Shown: piece by piece, positions 7,517 through 18,275 of the stretch
Position numbering within the stretch: position 1 is the stretch's first letter
Layout of the letters: each line of letters opens with the position of its first letter
From: Tautonia rosea
GTDB lineage: Bacteria > Planctomycetota > Planctomycetia > Isosphaerales > Isosphaeraceae
Assembly (NCBI RefSeq): GCF_012958305.1
Contig: NZ_JABBYO010000011.1
Location: 62,001-126,000, forward strand
DNA: 64,000 nucleotides
Direction of reading: 5' to 3'
Made by a program: the position numbers and the translations under genes
Notes under the pieces: generated by a model
Seen by the model: only the letters and a program-made list of their open reading frames with translations
Told to the model about the DNA's origin: nothing
Database searches by the model: none

Positions 7517-10500
7517 TCAGGAGCAGCCCATGGAGTTGCCGCAGTTGAAGCAGCGGTAGCAGGTGCCGCAGCGGACGGTGAGGGCACCGCAGTTGTCGCA
7601 GGAGGGGGCGTCGGACTGGAAGCGGGCGAATTCTTGTTGCTGGGCGCCGAGGCCGATCTCGTGGGAGGGGACGAGGGAGTCGGTGCGGGAGGAGGAGGAA
7701 GAAGAGTGGGAGGAGGCGGCCTCGGCGTCGTCGAGGTCGGCCATGGTGGCGGTGCGGTGGCCGTTGGTCTTGATGACGGGGGTGCTCGGCGCGGTGGGGG
7801 CGTCGAGGTCGGCGGAGGGGCCGGTTAACGCGGCGGCGGGAGCGGGGGAGACGGTGATGGGGCTCGTGGGCTCGACACCGTCGCGGCGAGGGGTGTTGGC
7901 CTCGCGGTAGCCGGGGATGAACTGGATGCCGAGCCAACGGAAGATGTAGTCGGTGACGCTCTTGGCGATCGGGATGTCGGGGTTCTTGGTGAACCCGGCC
8001 GGCTCGAACCGGCTGTGGGCGAACTTGTTGACGAAGACTTCGAGCGGGACCCCGTATTGCAGGCCCATCGAGACGAGCGTGCCGACGACGTCCATCAGGC
8101 CGCCGACGGTCGACCCTTCCTTGGCCATCGTGATGAACAGCTCGCCGGGGCGGCCGTCGTCGTAGAAGCCGACGTTGATGTACCCTTCATGACCCTGGAT
8201 GTCGAACTTGTGGGTCATGCTGCGGCGGGTGTCGGGCAGGCGCTCGCGACGCGGGGGGCCGATCTCGGCGGGGCGACCGCCAACGGGGGCGGGAGCCTGC
8301 GCGGCGGCGGGCTTGAAGCCGGCGCGTTCGCGCTGAAGGCGTTCGTGCTCGGCATCGAGGGCGGCCTTGGCGGCGTTGACCTCGTTCCAGGCCTTTTCCA
8401 GATCGGTCTTGGCCTTGGCCAGCTCGGCAGCGATCTTCTGCTCCTCGCTGGAGGTGCTGACCGGCTGCGATTCCTTCGAACCGTCGCGGTAGATGGCCAA
8501 CGCCTTCAAGCCGAGCCGCCAGCCTTCGAGGTAGGCGTCTCGGATGTCGGCGACGGTGGCGTCGCGAGGCATGTTGACGGTCTTCGAGATCGCTCCCGAG
8601 AGGAATGGCTGCGCGGCGGCCATCATGCGGACGTGCCCTTCCCAGGCAATCGTCCGGACCCCGTTGCGCGGCGGGAAGGCACAGTCGAAGACGGAGAGGT
8701 GATCGTCGTCGAGGCCGGGGGCCCCTTCGATCGTGTCGTGCTCGTCGATGTAGTCGAGGATGCCCCGGATCACCGGCTCGTCGTAGCCGAGGGTCTTGAG
8801 CGCCATCGGCACGGTGCGGTTGACGATCTTGAGCATGCCGCCGCCGGCGAGGCTCTTGTACTTGACCAGGGCGATGTCGGGCTCGATGCCGGTGGTGTCG
8901 CAGTCCATCATGAAGGCGATGGTGCCGGTCGGGGCGAGCACGGTGACCTGGCTGTTGCGGTAGCCGTTGGCCCGGCCCAGTTCGAGGCACTCGTCCCAGA
9001 CCTTGCGGGCCTCGGCCAAGAGGGCCTCGGGGCAGGACGGGTCGATCGACTCGACGGCGTCGCGGTGCATTTCCATGACGCGGAGCATCGGCTCGCGGTT
9101 GATCCGGAAGCCCTCGAAGGGTCCGAGGCGGCCGGCGTGCTGGGCGCTGGTCCGGTAGGCCTCGCCGTGCATGATGGCGGTGATCGCCCCGGCCAGGGCT
9201 CGGCCTTCGGGAGAGTCATACGGCCGGCCGGTCGACATGATGAGCGCGCCGAGGTTCGCGTAGCCGAGCCCGAGCGGGCGGAAGGCGTGGCTGTTGGCGG
9301 CGATCGTGTCGGTCGGGTAGCTGACGTGATCGACGAGGATTTCCTGGGCCGTGATGAAGATGCGGCAGGCGGCGCGGAAGCCTTCGGCGTCGAAGCTGCC
9401 GTCCTCGCGGCGGAACTTCATCAGGTTGATCGACGAGAGATTGCAGGCGCTATCGTCGAGGAACATGTACTCGGAGCACGGGTTCGACGAGTTGATCGGC
9501 GCTGTGTTGGGGCAGGTGTGCCACTTCTGGATCGTGTCCTCGTACTGCATGCCGGGGTCGCCGCAGGTCCAGGTGCCTTCGGCGACCTTGTCGAGGAGAT
9601 CCTTGGCGCGGTAGGTGTCCATCGGCCGGCCGGTGGTGACGGCCCGGGTGGTCCATTCCTCGTCGTTGATCGCGGCACGGAGGAAGGCGTCGGTGGCTCG
9701 GACCGAGAGATTGGCGTTTTGGAAGAGGACGGAGGAATAGGCCTCGCCGTTGAAGTTGGCGTCGTAGCCTTCTCGGATCAGGGCGTGGGCCTTTTGTTCC
9801 TCGTTCGTCTTGGCGGTGATGAATTCGAGGATGTCGGGGTGCCAGCACTTGAGGGTCTGCATCTTGGCGGCGCGTCGGGTCTTGCCGCCCGATTTGACGA
9901 CGCTGGCGACCGCATCGTAGACCCTCATGAAGCTGACCGGGCCGGAGGGCCGACCGCCGCCGGAGAGCTTTTCGCGGCTGGAGCGGAGGGTCGAGAGGTC
10001 GGTGCCGGTCCCCGAGCCGTACTTGAAGAGCATGGCCTCGGCGTGGGCCAGCTTCATGATCCCTTCCATGTCGTCGGAGACGGACTGGATGAAGCAGGCC
10101 GAGCCTTGCGGGTACTTGTAGGCGTCGTCGACGGCGACGACCGCGCGGGTTTCCTCGTCCCAGCGGTAGTTGTTGGCGTCTCCGGAAACGCCTCGCTGGT
10201 GGTAGAGGCCGACGTTGAACCAAACGGGCGAGTTGAAGGCGCCGTACTGGTTGACGCAGAGGGCGGACAGCTCGTCGTAGAAGATTTCGGCGTCGGCATC
10301 GGAGGCGAAATAGCCGTCAGCCTTGCCCCAGTCGGTGATGGTCCGGGTGACGCGGTGGACAAGCTCGCGGACGCTGGTCTCACGTTCGGGGGTGTTGATC
10401 TCGCCGTAGAAGTACTTGCTGACGACGACGTTGGTGGCGAGCTGGCTCCAGGGGCGCGGCACCTCACACCCGGTCTGCTCGAAAATGACGCGGCCACGCT

Positions 10501-10660
10501 CATCCTTGATCGCCGCGGTGCGTTCATCCCACTCGACCTGATCGAACGGGCTCACCCCCTCGGTGCTGAAGACCCGAGGGACCACCATCCCCCGACCCGC
10601 CGTCCCGGCCCCCTGGCCCCGATCCTGTCCGAGCTCTTCCCGATGATCAACGGTCGCCAT
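7517..10660 (-). CDS. nrdJ: Vitamin B12-dependent ribonucleotide reductase (class II)
   Basis: 1047 residues from ATG at 10660 (MATVDHREEL), preceded by GGAGG 6-10 bases upstream; the longer frame to 10762 adds non-conserved residues. It reduces ribonucleotides to deoxyribonucleotides with adenosylcobalamin, independently of oxygen. Evidence: the catalytic core motif NPCSEYMFLDDSACNLSSINL, APTGTIAFMMDCDTTGIEPDIAL, and the C-terminal block THKFDIQGHEGYINVGFYDDGRPGELFITMAKEGSTV typical of long NrdJ proteins. The extreme C-terminus has a zinc-ribbon with several Cys (CDNCGALTVRCGTCYRCFNCG). A charged coiled-coil stretch (EEQKIAAELAKAKTDLEKAWNE) links the core and the C-terminal domain. No cobalamin riboswitch was seen upstream. 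Confidence 0.95.
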   Translation of the reverse strand: MATVDHREELGQDRGQGAGTAGRGMVVPRVFSTEGVSPFDQVEWDERTAAIKDERGRVIFEQTGCEVPRPWSQLATNVVVSKYFYGEINTPERETSVRELVHRVTRTITDWGKADGYFASDADAEIFYDELSALCVNQYGAFNSPVWFNVGLYHQRGVSGDANNYRWDEETRAVVAVDDAYKYPQGSACFIQSVSDDMEGIMKLAHAEAMLFKYGSGTGTDLSTLRSSREKLSGGGRPSGPVSFMRVYDAVASVVKSGGKTRRAAKMQTLKCWHPDILEFITAKTNEEQKAHALIREGYDANFNGEAYSSVLFQNANLSVRATDAFLRAAINDEEWTTRAVTTGRPMDTYRAKDLLDKVAEGTWTCGDPGMQYEDTIQKWHTCPNTAPINSSNPCSEYMFLDDSACNLSSINLMKFRREDGSFDAEGFRAACRIFITAQEILVDHVSYPTDTIAANSHAFRPLGLGYANLGALIMSTGRPYDSPEGRALAGAITAIMHGEAYRTSAQHAGRLGPFEGFRINREPMLRVMEMHRDAVESIDPSCPEALLAEARKVWDECLELGRANGYRNSQVTVLAPTGTIAFMMDCDTTGIEPDIALVKYKSLAGGGMLKIVNRTVPMALKTLGYDEPVIRGILDYIDEHDTIEGAPGLDDDHLSVFDCAFPPRNGVRTIAWEGHVRMMAAAQPFLSGAISKTVNMPRDATVADIRDAYLEGWRLGLKALAIYRDGSKESQPVSTSSEEQKIAAELAKAKTDLEKAWNEVNAAKAALDAEHERLQRERAGFKPAAAQAPAPVGGRPAEIGPPRRERLPDTRRSMTHKFDIQGHEGYINVGFYDDGRPGELFITMAKEGSTVGGLMDVVGTLVSMGLQYGVPLEVFVNKFAHSRFEPAGFTKNPDIPIAKSVTDYIFRWLGIQFIPGYREANTPRRDGVEPTSPITVSPAPAAALTGPSADLDAPTAPSTPVIKTNGHRTATMADLDDAEAASSHSSSSSSRTDSLVPSHEIGLGAQQQEFARFQSDAPSCDNCGALTVRCGTCYRCFNCGNSMGCS

Positions 10661-11054
10661 CGCCGGCCTCCGCCTCATGATCTGTAAGGATCTGATAGGT
10701 GTCGTTTTCCCAAAAGCCCATCGGCTGGTCAAGAACAAAAGTTCATCGTGATCGCACGACAACTACCATGATCCAGCCGTGATCTCGTCAAAGATGTGTC
10801 CAACCGGAATGAAGGGTTGGGAGGCCATTCGTCTGGAGCCGAGGAGTACGTCCCTGACCGACGAGCCTCGGACAACGCATCAGGGCGCCGCCGAAAGTGT
10901 ATTATGCGCGATTTGTGAACGTCCAGGGCAGATTGGGGGGATGGGTATGCTGGTCAAGACCATTCTCGCGTTTACGTACTCTGCCCGTTCCGGAGATCGA
11001 GGAAATTTAGGTAAGACAGATATCGGCCGGTCCCCCTCCCAGCTTGACGCGCGC
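10661..11054. other. nrdJ upstream region, no gene supported
   Basis: It should contain the nrdJ promoter (minus strand). A plus-strand open frame here (10779-11168) overlaps the rplU terminator and resembles no protein. No B12-box-like element was recognised. Confidence 0.5.
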
Positions 11055-11096
11055 GAAAAAGCCGTTTCCGGCGGAAAAGCCCGCGAGAAACGGCTT
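11055..11096 (-). terminator. Intrinsic terminator downstream of rplU
   Basis: On the minus strand AAGCCGTTTC pairs with GAAACGGCTT (10-bp stem), immediately followed by a run of five U. It lies 27 bp past the rplU stop. Confidence 0.8.
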
Positions 11097-11122
11097 GATC
11101 TGACACAAATGCCGCAAATCAC

Positions 11123-11440
11123 TCAGGCGGTCTTGATGCTGACGATCTGGACCGTGGTGAAGGGCTGACGGTGACCGCGCTTGCGGCGGTACCCTTTGCG
11201 GCGGCGGAACTTGCGGATGACAATTTTCTTGTCGCGGAACTGGCGGACCACCTTGGCGACCACCTGGGCTCCTTCGACGACCGGGGTGCCGATCGTCGGC
11301 TCGCCGTCGGTGCCGGCGATGAGCAGGACCTTGTCGAAGGTCAATTCGTCGCCGTCGGCTCCGTCGCGGCGATCGACGGTCACGAGGTCGCCCTCGCTGA
11401 CGCGGAACTGGTGGCTACCGTCCTCGAAGATGGCGTACAT
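11123..11440 (-). CDS. rplU: 50S ribosomal protein L21
   Basis: 105 residues, the usual length for L21. It begins MYAIFEDGSHQFRVSEGDLV and carries the family features VTVDRR, DKVLLIAG, VVEGAQVVAKVV and the basic C-terminal block RKFRRRKGYRRKRGHRQ, which contacts 23S rRNA. It is a component of the large ribosomal subunit. Unlike in many bacteria, rpmA (L27) does not follow: the gene is closed by its own terminator at 11055-11096. It diverges from sucA, with about 650 bp between the two start codons. Confidence 0.95.
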   Translation of the reverse strand: MYAIFEDGSHQFRVSEGDLVTVDRRDGADGDELTFDKVLLIAGTDGEPTIGTPVVEGAQVVAKVVRQFRDKKIVIRKFRRRKGYRRKRGHRQPFTTVQIVSIKTA

Positions 11441-12092
11441 GGCGCTCGATTCGACTCTCTTGGGCCGGACGATCAGCGATCGCGACGTCCTCCGGCACGG
11501 GGTGACGTGCGGAGACTCTTGCCCGCGATGGCGGTCCTGACCGCTTGGGGGACGAACTCGCCGGTGGCCGGGACCGGGCCACTTGCCCGATGCTTTTGGA
11601 AGGTTCCGGTGTTCCTGGCGAAGCGAACGATCTTACCGCGCGAATCGTCCGGCGCGAAGTAGGGTCTCCGGCTGCGGGTCGAAGGGGGTCGAACGAGCAA
11701 TCCTGGGCTCCGTGGCAATGCTCATGGGGCGAATTTCGCTCGTTCCGCGGCCAAGGACCGCGAGGGTTGCCCCGTGGAGGTTGATTTTTGGAAAAGTCTC
11801 TGGCGAGAGGACTGTGCCGATCGGGACTCGATTCTCTATACTAAGGCACATCGGGAGGGTGCGATCTCCCTCGGCCGAGCGGGAATGCGCGAAGAATCGG
11901 GATATGGCTGGTCCGGCCGTTGCGTTAGGATGGGAAACCAACGCGAGACATCGGGCCTCCCAACGACCCCCGCGCCGGCTCGCGAGGGATCGATCCGATG
12001 TCGTATTTTCGCCGCCTTCTGGGCAAGCAATCGGGGCCGGGCCGCGTCGTGCGCTGCCGCGCCAGTCGCGCCCGAAGATGAGACACGCTGCG
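11441..12092. other. Divergent rplU/sucA intergenic region
   Basis: About 650 bp. The frame of sucA stays open upstream to 11583, but the residues there (Arg/Ser/Pro rich) do not resemble a 2-oxoglutarate dehydrogenase N-terminus. A perfect -10-like TATACT occurs at 11837-11842 on the plus strand without a good -35, so a sucA leader of ~240 nt is possible. No other gene is supported. Confidence 0.4.
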
Positions 12093-14954
12093 ATGAATCG
12101 CTCGACGGTCGCCAGTCGGTGGAACCAGGACCTGATCGAAGCGCATTACCTGCGGTGGCAGCAGGAGCCTGAGACGCTTGATGCGTCGTGGCGGCACTTC
12201 TTCGAGGGGTTTGAACTCGGTCGAGTGGATGGCGCCCCACCAGGAACCGAGCCGCCGGGAGAGGGCAGGCCCCCGGCCTCGACGGCGGTTGAGGTCGAGC
12301 CCGAGGCGCTGGAACAGGCCCGTGCCCAGGCCGCCGTCACCCGCCTGGTCGACACCTACCGCGAGGTCGGCCACTATCTTGCCGATCTCGACCCCTTGAA
12401 GCTCGCCGGCCGTCGCGAGACCTACGACCCGCTCGACCTGAGCGAGTTCGGCCTGGGTGAGCAGCATCTCGACCAGCCCTTTTTCACCCGGCTGTTCGAC
12501 CCGCCGCAAGCCACGCTCCGCGAGCTGCTGGAGGTGCTGCGCCGCACCTACTGCGGCACGATCGGAGTCGAGTACATGCACATCCGCGACCGGAAGATCC
12601 GCACCTGGTTGCAGGATCGGATGGAGCCGGTGCGCAACCACCCGCGGTTCGACATCAAGAAGAAGCGGCGGATTCTCTGGAAGCTCAACGCCGCGAGCCT
12701 GTTTGAAACCTTCCTGCATTCCCGCTACGTGGGGCAAAAGCGCTTCTCGCTCGAAGGGGGCGAGATGCTCATTCCCTTGCTCGACGCGATCGTCGAGCGG
12801 TCGGCCAACTTCGGGGTCAAGGAGATCGTGCTGGGCATGCCCCACCGCGGGCGGCTGAACGTGCTGGCAAATATCCTGCACAAACCCTACAGCCTGATCT
12901 TCCACGAGTTCGAAGGGAACATGCCCAAGACCGTCGGCGGCGACGGCGACGTGAAGTACCACCTCGGCTTCTCGGCCGACCACGTCGGGGCCAACGGCCA
13001 CTCGGTCCACCTCTCCTTGACGGCCAACCCGAGCCACCTGGAAGCCGTCAACCCAGTCGTTGAAGGGCGCATTCGGGCCAAGCAGCGTCTGTACAAGGAT
13101 CGCGATCGGAAGCTCGGCCTGCCAATCCTGATCCACGGCGACGCCGCCTTCGCCGGCCAGGGCTTGGTGGCCGAAACCCTGAACCTGTCGCAACTGCCCG
13201 GCTACCGGACCGGCGGCACGATTCACATCGTCGTCAACAACCAGATTGGCTTCACCACCGCGCCGTTCGACGGCCGGTCGAGCCGATACGCGACCGACGT
13301 GGCCAAGATGATCGAGGTGCCGATCTTCCACGTCAACGGCGACGACCCCGAGGCGGTCGTCTACGTCGGCGAACTGGCGACCGAGTTCCGCGAGACGTTC
13401 GGCCTGGACGTCGTCATCGACATGGTCTGCTACCGCAAGCACGGCCATAACGAGAGCGACGAGCCGGCCTTCACTCAGCCGGTCATGTACGAGGCGATCC
13501 GTCAGCACCCCCCCGTGCTGGAGGTCTACACGAAGCAATTGATCGACTCGGGCGACCTGACTCAGGAAGAAGCCGAGACCCTCGAAGAAACCTTCCGCGA
13601 AAAGCTCGAATCCATTTACAAGGAAGTCCACGACGCCACCGAGGCCCCCGAGATCGCCCAGCCCGGCTTCAAAGGCCCCTGGGACGGCCTTCGTCCTGAG
13701 TACGACTGGAACCCGGTCGAGACCGGCGTGCCCGCCGATCGGCTCGCCCTGATTACCGAGCGCATGGCCGCCGTTCCCGAAGGCTTCACCCGCAACCGCA
13801 AGCTCGACCGCATCTTCGGCGCCCGGGTGCAGGCCATGACCGACGGCGGGCCGATTGACTGGGCCTTCGCCGAGCTTTTGGCCTTCGGCTCGTTGATGCT
13901 CGAAAAGACCCCGGTCCGCCTGAGCGGGCAAGACAGCCGCCGCGGTACCTTCAGCCAGCGGCACGCCTCGGTCGTCGACGTGCAGACGGGGGAACGCTAT
14001 TACCCCCTGAACCACATCGACCCCGGCAACCAGGCCGAGTTCTGCGTCTTCGACAGCATGCTTTCCGAGGCCGCCGTCCTGGGCTTCGACTACGGCTACT
14101 CGCTCGACGCCCCTCATATGCTCATCTGCTGGGAAGCCCAGTTCGGCGACTTCGTCAACGGCGCCCAGGTCATCATCGACCAGTTCATCGTCTCGGGCGA
14201 GTCGAAGTGGGGCCGCTCCTCGGGCATCGTCCTGCTCTTGCCGCACGGCTACGAGGGCCAGGGGCCGGAACACTCCAGCGCCCGGCTCGAACGCTTCTTG
14301 CAACTCTGCGCCGAGGACAATATCCAGGTCGTCAACTGCACGACCCCCGCGCAGCACTTCCACCTGCTCCGCCGCCAGGTCCGCCGCAACTTCCGCAAGC
14401 CTTTGGTGGTGATGACCCCCAAGAGCCTCTTGCGGCACAAGCGGTGTGTGTCCGGGGTCGATCAGTTCACCTCGGGCCACTTCCGCGAGGTGCTCGACGA
14501 CGCGACAACCACGCCCGAATCGGTCCGGCGGGTGGTGGTCTGCTCGGGCAAGGTCTATTACGACCTGCTCGCCCGCCGCGAGGCGATGGGCAAAGCCGCC
14601 GAGGTGGCCCTGATCCGCCTCGAACAATTCTATCCCTTCCCAGCCGCACTGCTGACCTCAGCCCTCGATCGCTACGCAAACGCGACCGAGTGGGTCTGGG
14701 CGCAGGAAGAGTCGCAAAACATGGGAGGCTGGTTCTTCGTGGCCCCTCGCCTTGAGGAACTGACCGGCCGGAAGTTCCAGTACGTCGGCCGAGACGCCAG
14801 CGCCAGCCCGGCCACCGGCTCGAACTCGGTTCACAACCGCGAGCAAGACGAGCTGGTCGAGGCCGCCATCGGCGCCCCCGTCCTGCCGCACCTCGTCACC
14901 GCCATGGCCGGCCGCAAGACTTCCGCCCCGGCGAGCGTCAACGGCCAGCGCTGA
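12093..14954 (+). CDS. sucA: 2-oxoglutarate dehydrogenase E1 component
   Basis: 953 residues from ATG at 12093 ([19 protein letters not shown]); an in-frame ATG at 12078 is an alternative. It decarboxylates 2-oxoglutarate with thiamine diphosphate and transfers the succinyl group to SucB. Family features: the N-terminal E2-binding motif [54 protein letters not shown] with [10 protein letters not shown] (ThDP and metal region), [39 protein letters not shown], and the C-terminal [12 protein letters not shown]. It lacks the acyltransferase fusion seen in actinobacterial KGD. It is followed by the ATP-grasp gene, then the sucB-lpdA pair downstream on the same strand. Confidence 0.96.
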   Translation: MNRSTVASRWNQDLIEAHYLRWQQEPETLDASWRHFFEGFELGRVDGAPPGTEPPGEGRPPASTAVEVEPEALEQARAQAAVTRLVDTYREVGHYLADLDPLKLAGRRETYDPLDLSEFGLGEQHLDQPFFTRLFDPPQATLRELLEVLRRTYCGTIGVEYMHIRDRKIRTWLQDRMEPVRNHPRFDIKKKRRILWKLNAASLFETFLHSRYVGQKRFSLEGGEMLIPLLDAIVERSANFGVKEIVLGMPHRGRLNVLANILHKPYSLIFHEFEGNMPKTVGGDGDVKYHLGFSADHVGANGHSVHLSLTANPSHLEAVNPVVEGRIRAKQRLYKDRDRKLGLPILIHGDAAFAGQGLVAETLNLSQLPGYRTGGTIHIVVNNQIGFTTAPFDGRSSRYATDVAKMIEVPIFHVNGDDPEAVVYVGELATEFRETFGLDVVIDMVCYRKHGHNESDEPAFTQPVMYEAIRQHPPVLEVYTKQLIDSGDLTQEEAETLEETFREKLESIYKEVHDATEAPEIAQPGFKGPWDGLRPEYDWNPVETGVPADRLALITERMAAVPEGFTRNRKLDRIFGARVQAMTDGGPIDWAFAELLAFGSLMLEKTPVRLSGQDSRRGTFSQRHASVVDVQTGERYYPLNHIDPGNQAEFCVFDSMLSEAAVLGFDYGYSLDAPHMLICWEAQFGDFVNGAQVIIDQFIVSGESKWGRSSGIVLLLPHGYEGQGPEHSSARLERFLQLCAEDNIQVVNCTTPAQHFHLLRRQVRRNFRKPLVVMTPKSLLRHKRCVSGVDQFTSGHFREVLDDATTTPESVRRVVVCSGKVYYDLLARREAMGKAAEVALIRLEQFYPFPAALLTSALDRYANATEWVWAQEESQNMGGWFFVAPRLEELTGRKFQYVGRDASASPATGSNSVHNREQDELVEAAIGAPVLPHLVTAMAGRKTSAPASVNGQR

Positions 14955-14961
14955 CGCCTGG

Positions 14962-14991
14962 CCCGGCACCGGGGTCGACTCGGCCCCGGCC
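14962..14991 (+). terminator. GC-rich hairpin after sucA
   Basis: CCGGGG (14969-14974) pairs with CCCCGG (14984-14989), 8-35 bp past the sucA stop. There is no U-tract, so termination here is uncertain. Confidence 0.35.
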
Positions 14992-15027
14992 TACCCAGAA
15001 CAATCATGGGAATTGCGAATGTCTTCA

Positions 15028-15060
15028 GGTGGCTGGGGGAGTCTCGAACCCAGCCATCCC
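15028..15060. repeat. GGTGGCTGGG palindrome
   Basis: GGTGGCTGGG and CCCAGCCATC face each other around GGAGTCTCGAA. It is a member of the GGGTGGCTGGGGTC family also seen at 33673, 34596 and 52917, and lies between sucA and the ATP-grasp gene. Confidence 0.6.
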
Positions 15061-15087
15061 GCCGATCGAAAGGCGCATCGCGTGGTC

Positions 15088-15936
15088 ATGGCAGAGCTCG
15101 TAGGGGACAGCGTGACCTGGGTGCTGGAGCCGGGCGTCTTCCCCAGATCCTACGAGGCGATGCGCGACGCGGTTCTCGGGATCGGGGCCGGGGTCGTGAT
15201 CTGGGAGGATGATTGGCTCCGGCAAGGGGGATGGCCCTCGCTCAGGGGCCGGGCCGTGATCTTCCACGGAAGCCTGGGCAATGCGGACGCGATCGCCCGC
15301 GGCTTGCCCTGGCAGCCGGGGGCGTTCTGCGACGCCGAGGCGTTCCGCTGCTCACGCTGGTATCCGAAGGCGAGCCGCTGGCTCTTGCATCGCCGGTGGG
15401 TCGTTGTCGCGTTGAATCAACTCGTCGACGATCCCGGTTCGGTCCTCGCCCCTCTCGGACATCCTGACGCGGTCTTCGTCCGCCCCGACAGCCCGCTGAA
15501 GCCGTTCAGCGGCCGGGTTGTGAGGCAAGACGGGCTCTCCCTGCGGGCGTTTGATCACGGCTTTTACTTCGATGACGAAACGCTGCCCGTCGTCGTCGCG
15601 CCGGTCCGGCAGGTCGAGCGGGAGTGGCGGTATGTGGTGGTCGGTCGCGACGTCGTGGCCGGGAACTCCTACGAGGCCGACGGCCGGATCGCAACCGCCG
15701 ACGACCCGAACGGCGCCCCTCGACGCTTTGCGGGACAGATTGCCCGGGATCTGGAACTCCCGCAGGAGGTATCGGTGCTGGACGTTTGCGAGGCGGACGG
15801 CGATCTCCATCTCCTGGAACTCAATCCCTTCAGCGGCGCCGACCTTTACGCTTGCGATCGCCCGGCGGTCGTCGACGCGGTCTCCCGGGTCGCCCTCTCG
15901 ATCGTCGGGACGACGGCCGATCCGGGCTCATCCTGA
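15088..15936 (+). CDS. ATP-grasp domain-containing protein
   Basis: 282 residues from ATG at 15088 ([15 protein letters not shown]). A TTG start at 15013 would read through a palindromic repeat and is rejected. Visible features: an N-terminal Rossmann-like part ([26 protein letters not shown]), then [42 protein letters not shown], and [30 protein letters not shown], in which LELNPFSG matches the metal-binding strand of ATP-grasp ligases (R2K-like/DUF4343 group). It probably joins a carboxylate to an amine or thiol using ATP; the substrate is unknown. It may be cotranscribed with sucA. Confidence 0.75.
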   Translation: MAELVGDSVTWVLEPGVFPRSYEAMRDAVLGIGAGVVIWEDDWLRQGGWPSLRGRAVIFHGSLGNADAIARGLPWQPGAFCDAEAFRCSRWYPKASRWLLHRRWVVVALNQLVDDPGSVLAPLGHPDAVFVRPDSPLKPFSGRVVRQDGLSLRAFDHGFYFDDETLPVVVAPVRQVEREWRYVVVGRDVVAGNSYEADGRIATADDPNGAPRRFAGQIARDLELPQEVSVLDVCEADGDLHLLELNPFSGADLYACDRPAVVDAVSRVALSIVGTTADPGSS

Positions 15937-16088
15937 TCGGGCTGTCTGAAATTTGCTCCGGAATTCCTTCCAAGATTCCCGGCCTTCGGATCGTTGAATG
16001 ACAGGTGCCACCTCCGACCGCCCCGGGACGGGGACGGACGAATGCGGAGGCCGCGGATCGTCCGAGACGATGGTTGAGGAGCACGCTC

Positions 16089-16511
16089 ATGCGGGATCGA
16101 CGCCGGTTGATGGGCTGGGGAGGAGTGGTCGTGGGGGTGATCCTCGTCGGCATCGGGCACGAGGGCCGGGCGACGGGGACGGCGCTTCGGCTCGTTCAGT
16201 TCGACATTGCCCTCCACGGCAAGGTCGTGCTGAAGGCCAGTACCGGAGACAAGGGCACCCAGGGGCCGGATGTCGTCTGGCGATACCTCGATCACCTGGA
16301 ACTGCGTCCCGAGAAGGGGTTTCGCGTCCAGCCCGACGCCGATGACCCGCTCCGGGCGACCCTGAGCGGGGCCATTCGCATCGAGGCGCGATACGGGGGG
16401 ACGGTGACGGTCGAGTCCCTCGAACTCGTCCGGGAGCGGGCCGATCTGCCCTGGCGGGTCGCTCCGGCGGAGGTCGAGCGGACCTTCGACCTGAGGACGC
16501 GTCCCGGTTGA
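16089..16511 (+). CDS. Small exported hypothetical protein
   Basis: 140 residues from ATG at 16089, preceded by TTGAGGAGCACGCTC; the longer frame to 16005 is less likely. The N-terminus ([28 protein letters not shown]) is a clear signal peptide or membrane anchor. The rest is beta-strand-like ([60 protein letters not shown]). No family recognised. It lies between the ATP-grasp gene and sucB on the same strand. Confidence 0.7.
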   Translation: MRDRRRLMGWGGVVVGVILVGIGHEGRATGTALRLVQFDIALHGKVVLKASTGDKGTQGPDVVWRYLDHLELRPEKGFRVQPDADDPLRATLSGAIRIEARYGGTVTVESLELVRERADLPWRVAPAEVERTFDLRTRPG

Positions 16512-16795
16512 TCGCTCGGCGGTTTCTCGAAACGGCCGGGGGGTGTCTCCCGCACGGGATCATTTCTGGTATGCTGGGTGTGGTACGCTCGACGAGGGCG
16601 GTCGATCGCCGCACGCGCCGGGTGTCTCGGCCGAGCCCTGCCAAAGCCGGCCGAAGCGATCGGATCGAGCCTCGCCCGATCGGATCGAACTGCTTGAACC
16701 AAAACACCTTGCAATCGAACCGCACCGGCCTCCCCCTCCGTGCGCCCCGGCCCGGCGATGGGATTCGGGAGGCCCTCGAACCGAGTCTTCCCGCG

Positions 16796-18049
16796 ATGGC
16801 AGCAGTCGAGATCAAAGTGCCGAGCGCCGGCGAGTCCGTCACCGAGGGGATCCTGTCGCGCTGGCTGAAGCCGGACGGCGCGCAGATCAAGTCGGGCGAG
16901 CCCCTGTTCGAGGTCGAGACCGACAAGGCCAGCACCGAAGTGCCCGCCCCGGCCGACGGCGTCTTGAAGATCAGTGTTCCCGAAGGCGAGACCGTCGAGG
17001 TCGGCTCGACCGTCGGCACGATCGACCCCTCCGGCACCCCCACCGAGGCCCCGAAGGCCGCCAAGGCCCCCGAGGCCGTGAAGACCGCCGAGCCTGCGAA
17101 GGCCGAGGCGGCCCCCTCCCCCTCCCCTGCCCCGTCTTCGAGCGGCAACGGCCCGATGGCGGGCACGCCGTCCCCCTCGGCGCGCCGCCTGGCCGAGGAG
17201 GAGAAGGTGGACCTGGCCAGCGTCGAAGGGAGCGGCCGAGGGGGTCGGATCACCAAGGGAGACGTGATCGGCGCGGTTGAGTCGCGCGGATCGGCCCCTG
17301 CTCCGGCCGCCGCACCGTCCGCCCCTGCCCCGTCGGCCGCGCCGAGGACCGGCCGGCAAACGCGCCAGCGGCTGCCGCTCATCCGTCAGAAGATCGCCCA
17401 ACGCCTGGTGCACGCCCAGCAGACAGCCGCGATCCTGACGACCTTCAACGAGGCCGACATGTCGGCCGTCATGGCCCTGAGAGGCAAATATAAAGACGCC
17501 TACAAGGAGAAGCACGGGGTCAACCTCGGCTTCATGTCCTTCTTCGTCAAGGCGACGGTCGAGGCGCTCAAGGCCTTTCCGGCGGTGAACGCTCAGATCG
17601 ATGGAAACGAAATTGTTTACAACAATTACTATGACATCGGCGTGGCCGTCAGCACCGAGCGGGGCCTGATGGTGCCGGTGATCCGTGATTGCGACACCCT
17701 GTCGTTCGCCGGAATCGAACAGACGATCGCCGGGTTCGGCAAGAAGGCCCGCGAGAACAAGATCGCGGTGGACGACCTGCAAGGGGGCACCTTCACGATT
17801 ACCAACGGCGGCGTTTTCGGCTCGTTGCTCTCGACGCCGATCCTCAACCCGCCGCAGAGCGGCATCCTCGGCATGCACTCGATCCAGAAGCGCCCGATTG
17901 CCGTCGGCGATCAGGTCGTCATCCGACCGATGATGTACCTCGCCCTCTCCTACGACCACCGAATCATCGACGGCCGAGAAGCCGTCAGCTTCCTCGTTCG
18001 CATCAAGGAATGCATCGAAAACCCGGAACGCATGATGCTTGAGATCTGA
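16796..18049 (+). CDS. sucB: Dihydrolipoyllysine succinyltransferase, E2 of 2-oxoglutarate dehydrogenase
   Basis: 417 residues from ATG at 16796 ([18 protein letters not shown]). The domains in order are: an N-terminal lipoyl domain with the lipoylated Lys44 in ETDKAST; an Ala/Pro-rich linker (~80-125); a peripheral-subunit-binding domain ([33 protein letters not shown], ~130-165); a second Ala/Pro linker; and the acyltransferase core ending with the catalytic [13 protein letters not shown] and [11 protein letters not shown]. The GESVTEG and EEKVDL features place it with succinyl- rather than acetyltransferases. It transfers succinyl groups from SucA to CoA. lpdA follows, after a heptamer-repeat element. 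Confidence 0.95.
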   Translation: MAAVEIKVPSAGESVTEGILSRWLKPDGAQIKSGEPLFEVETDKASTEVPAPADGVLKISVPEGETVEVGSTVGTIDPSGTPTEAPKAAKAPEAVKTAEPAKAEAAPSPSPAPSSSGNGPMAGTPSPSARRLAEEEKVDLASVEGSGRGGRITKGDVIGAVESRGSAPAPAAAPSAPAPSAAPRTGRQTRQRLPLIRQKIAQRLVHAQQTAAILTTFNEADMSAVMALRGKYKDAYKEKHGVNLGFMSFFVKATVEALKAFPAVNAQIDGNEIVYNNYYDIGVAVSTERGLMVPVIRDCDTLSFAGIEQTIAGFGKKARENKIAVDDLQGGTFTITNGGVFGSLLSTPILNPPQSGILGMHSIQKRPIAVGDQVVIRPMMYLALSYDHRIIDGREAVSFLVRIKECIENPERMMLEI

Positions 18050-18257
<208 letters not shown>

Positions 18258-18275
18258 TTCGAGAAAGGACCAGCA

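Noticed and set aside
8015-10687. 890-residue plus-strand frame opposite nrdJ
   Set aside because: It is the antisense shadow of a conserved GC-rich gene; the residues are Gly/Val/Asp/Arg-rich with no domain.
7517-10900. Possible cobalamin riboswitch upstream of nrdJ
   Set aside because: No B12-box or related conserved sequence could be seen; B12 dependence is judged from the protein only.
10779-11168. 129-residue open frame on the plus strand between nrdJ and rplU
   Set aside because: It runs through the rplU terminator and has no recognisable protein features or good start.
11925-14627. 900-residue minus-strand frame opposite sucA
   Set aside because: It is a shadow of sucA; the strand with clear 2-oxoglutarate dehydrogenase motifs is plus.
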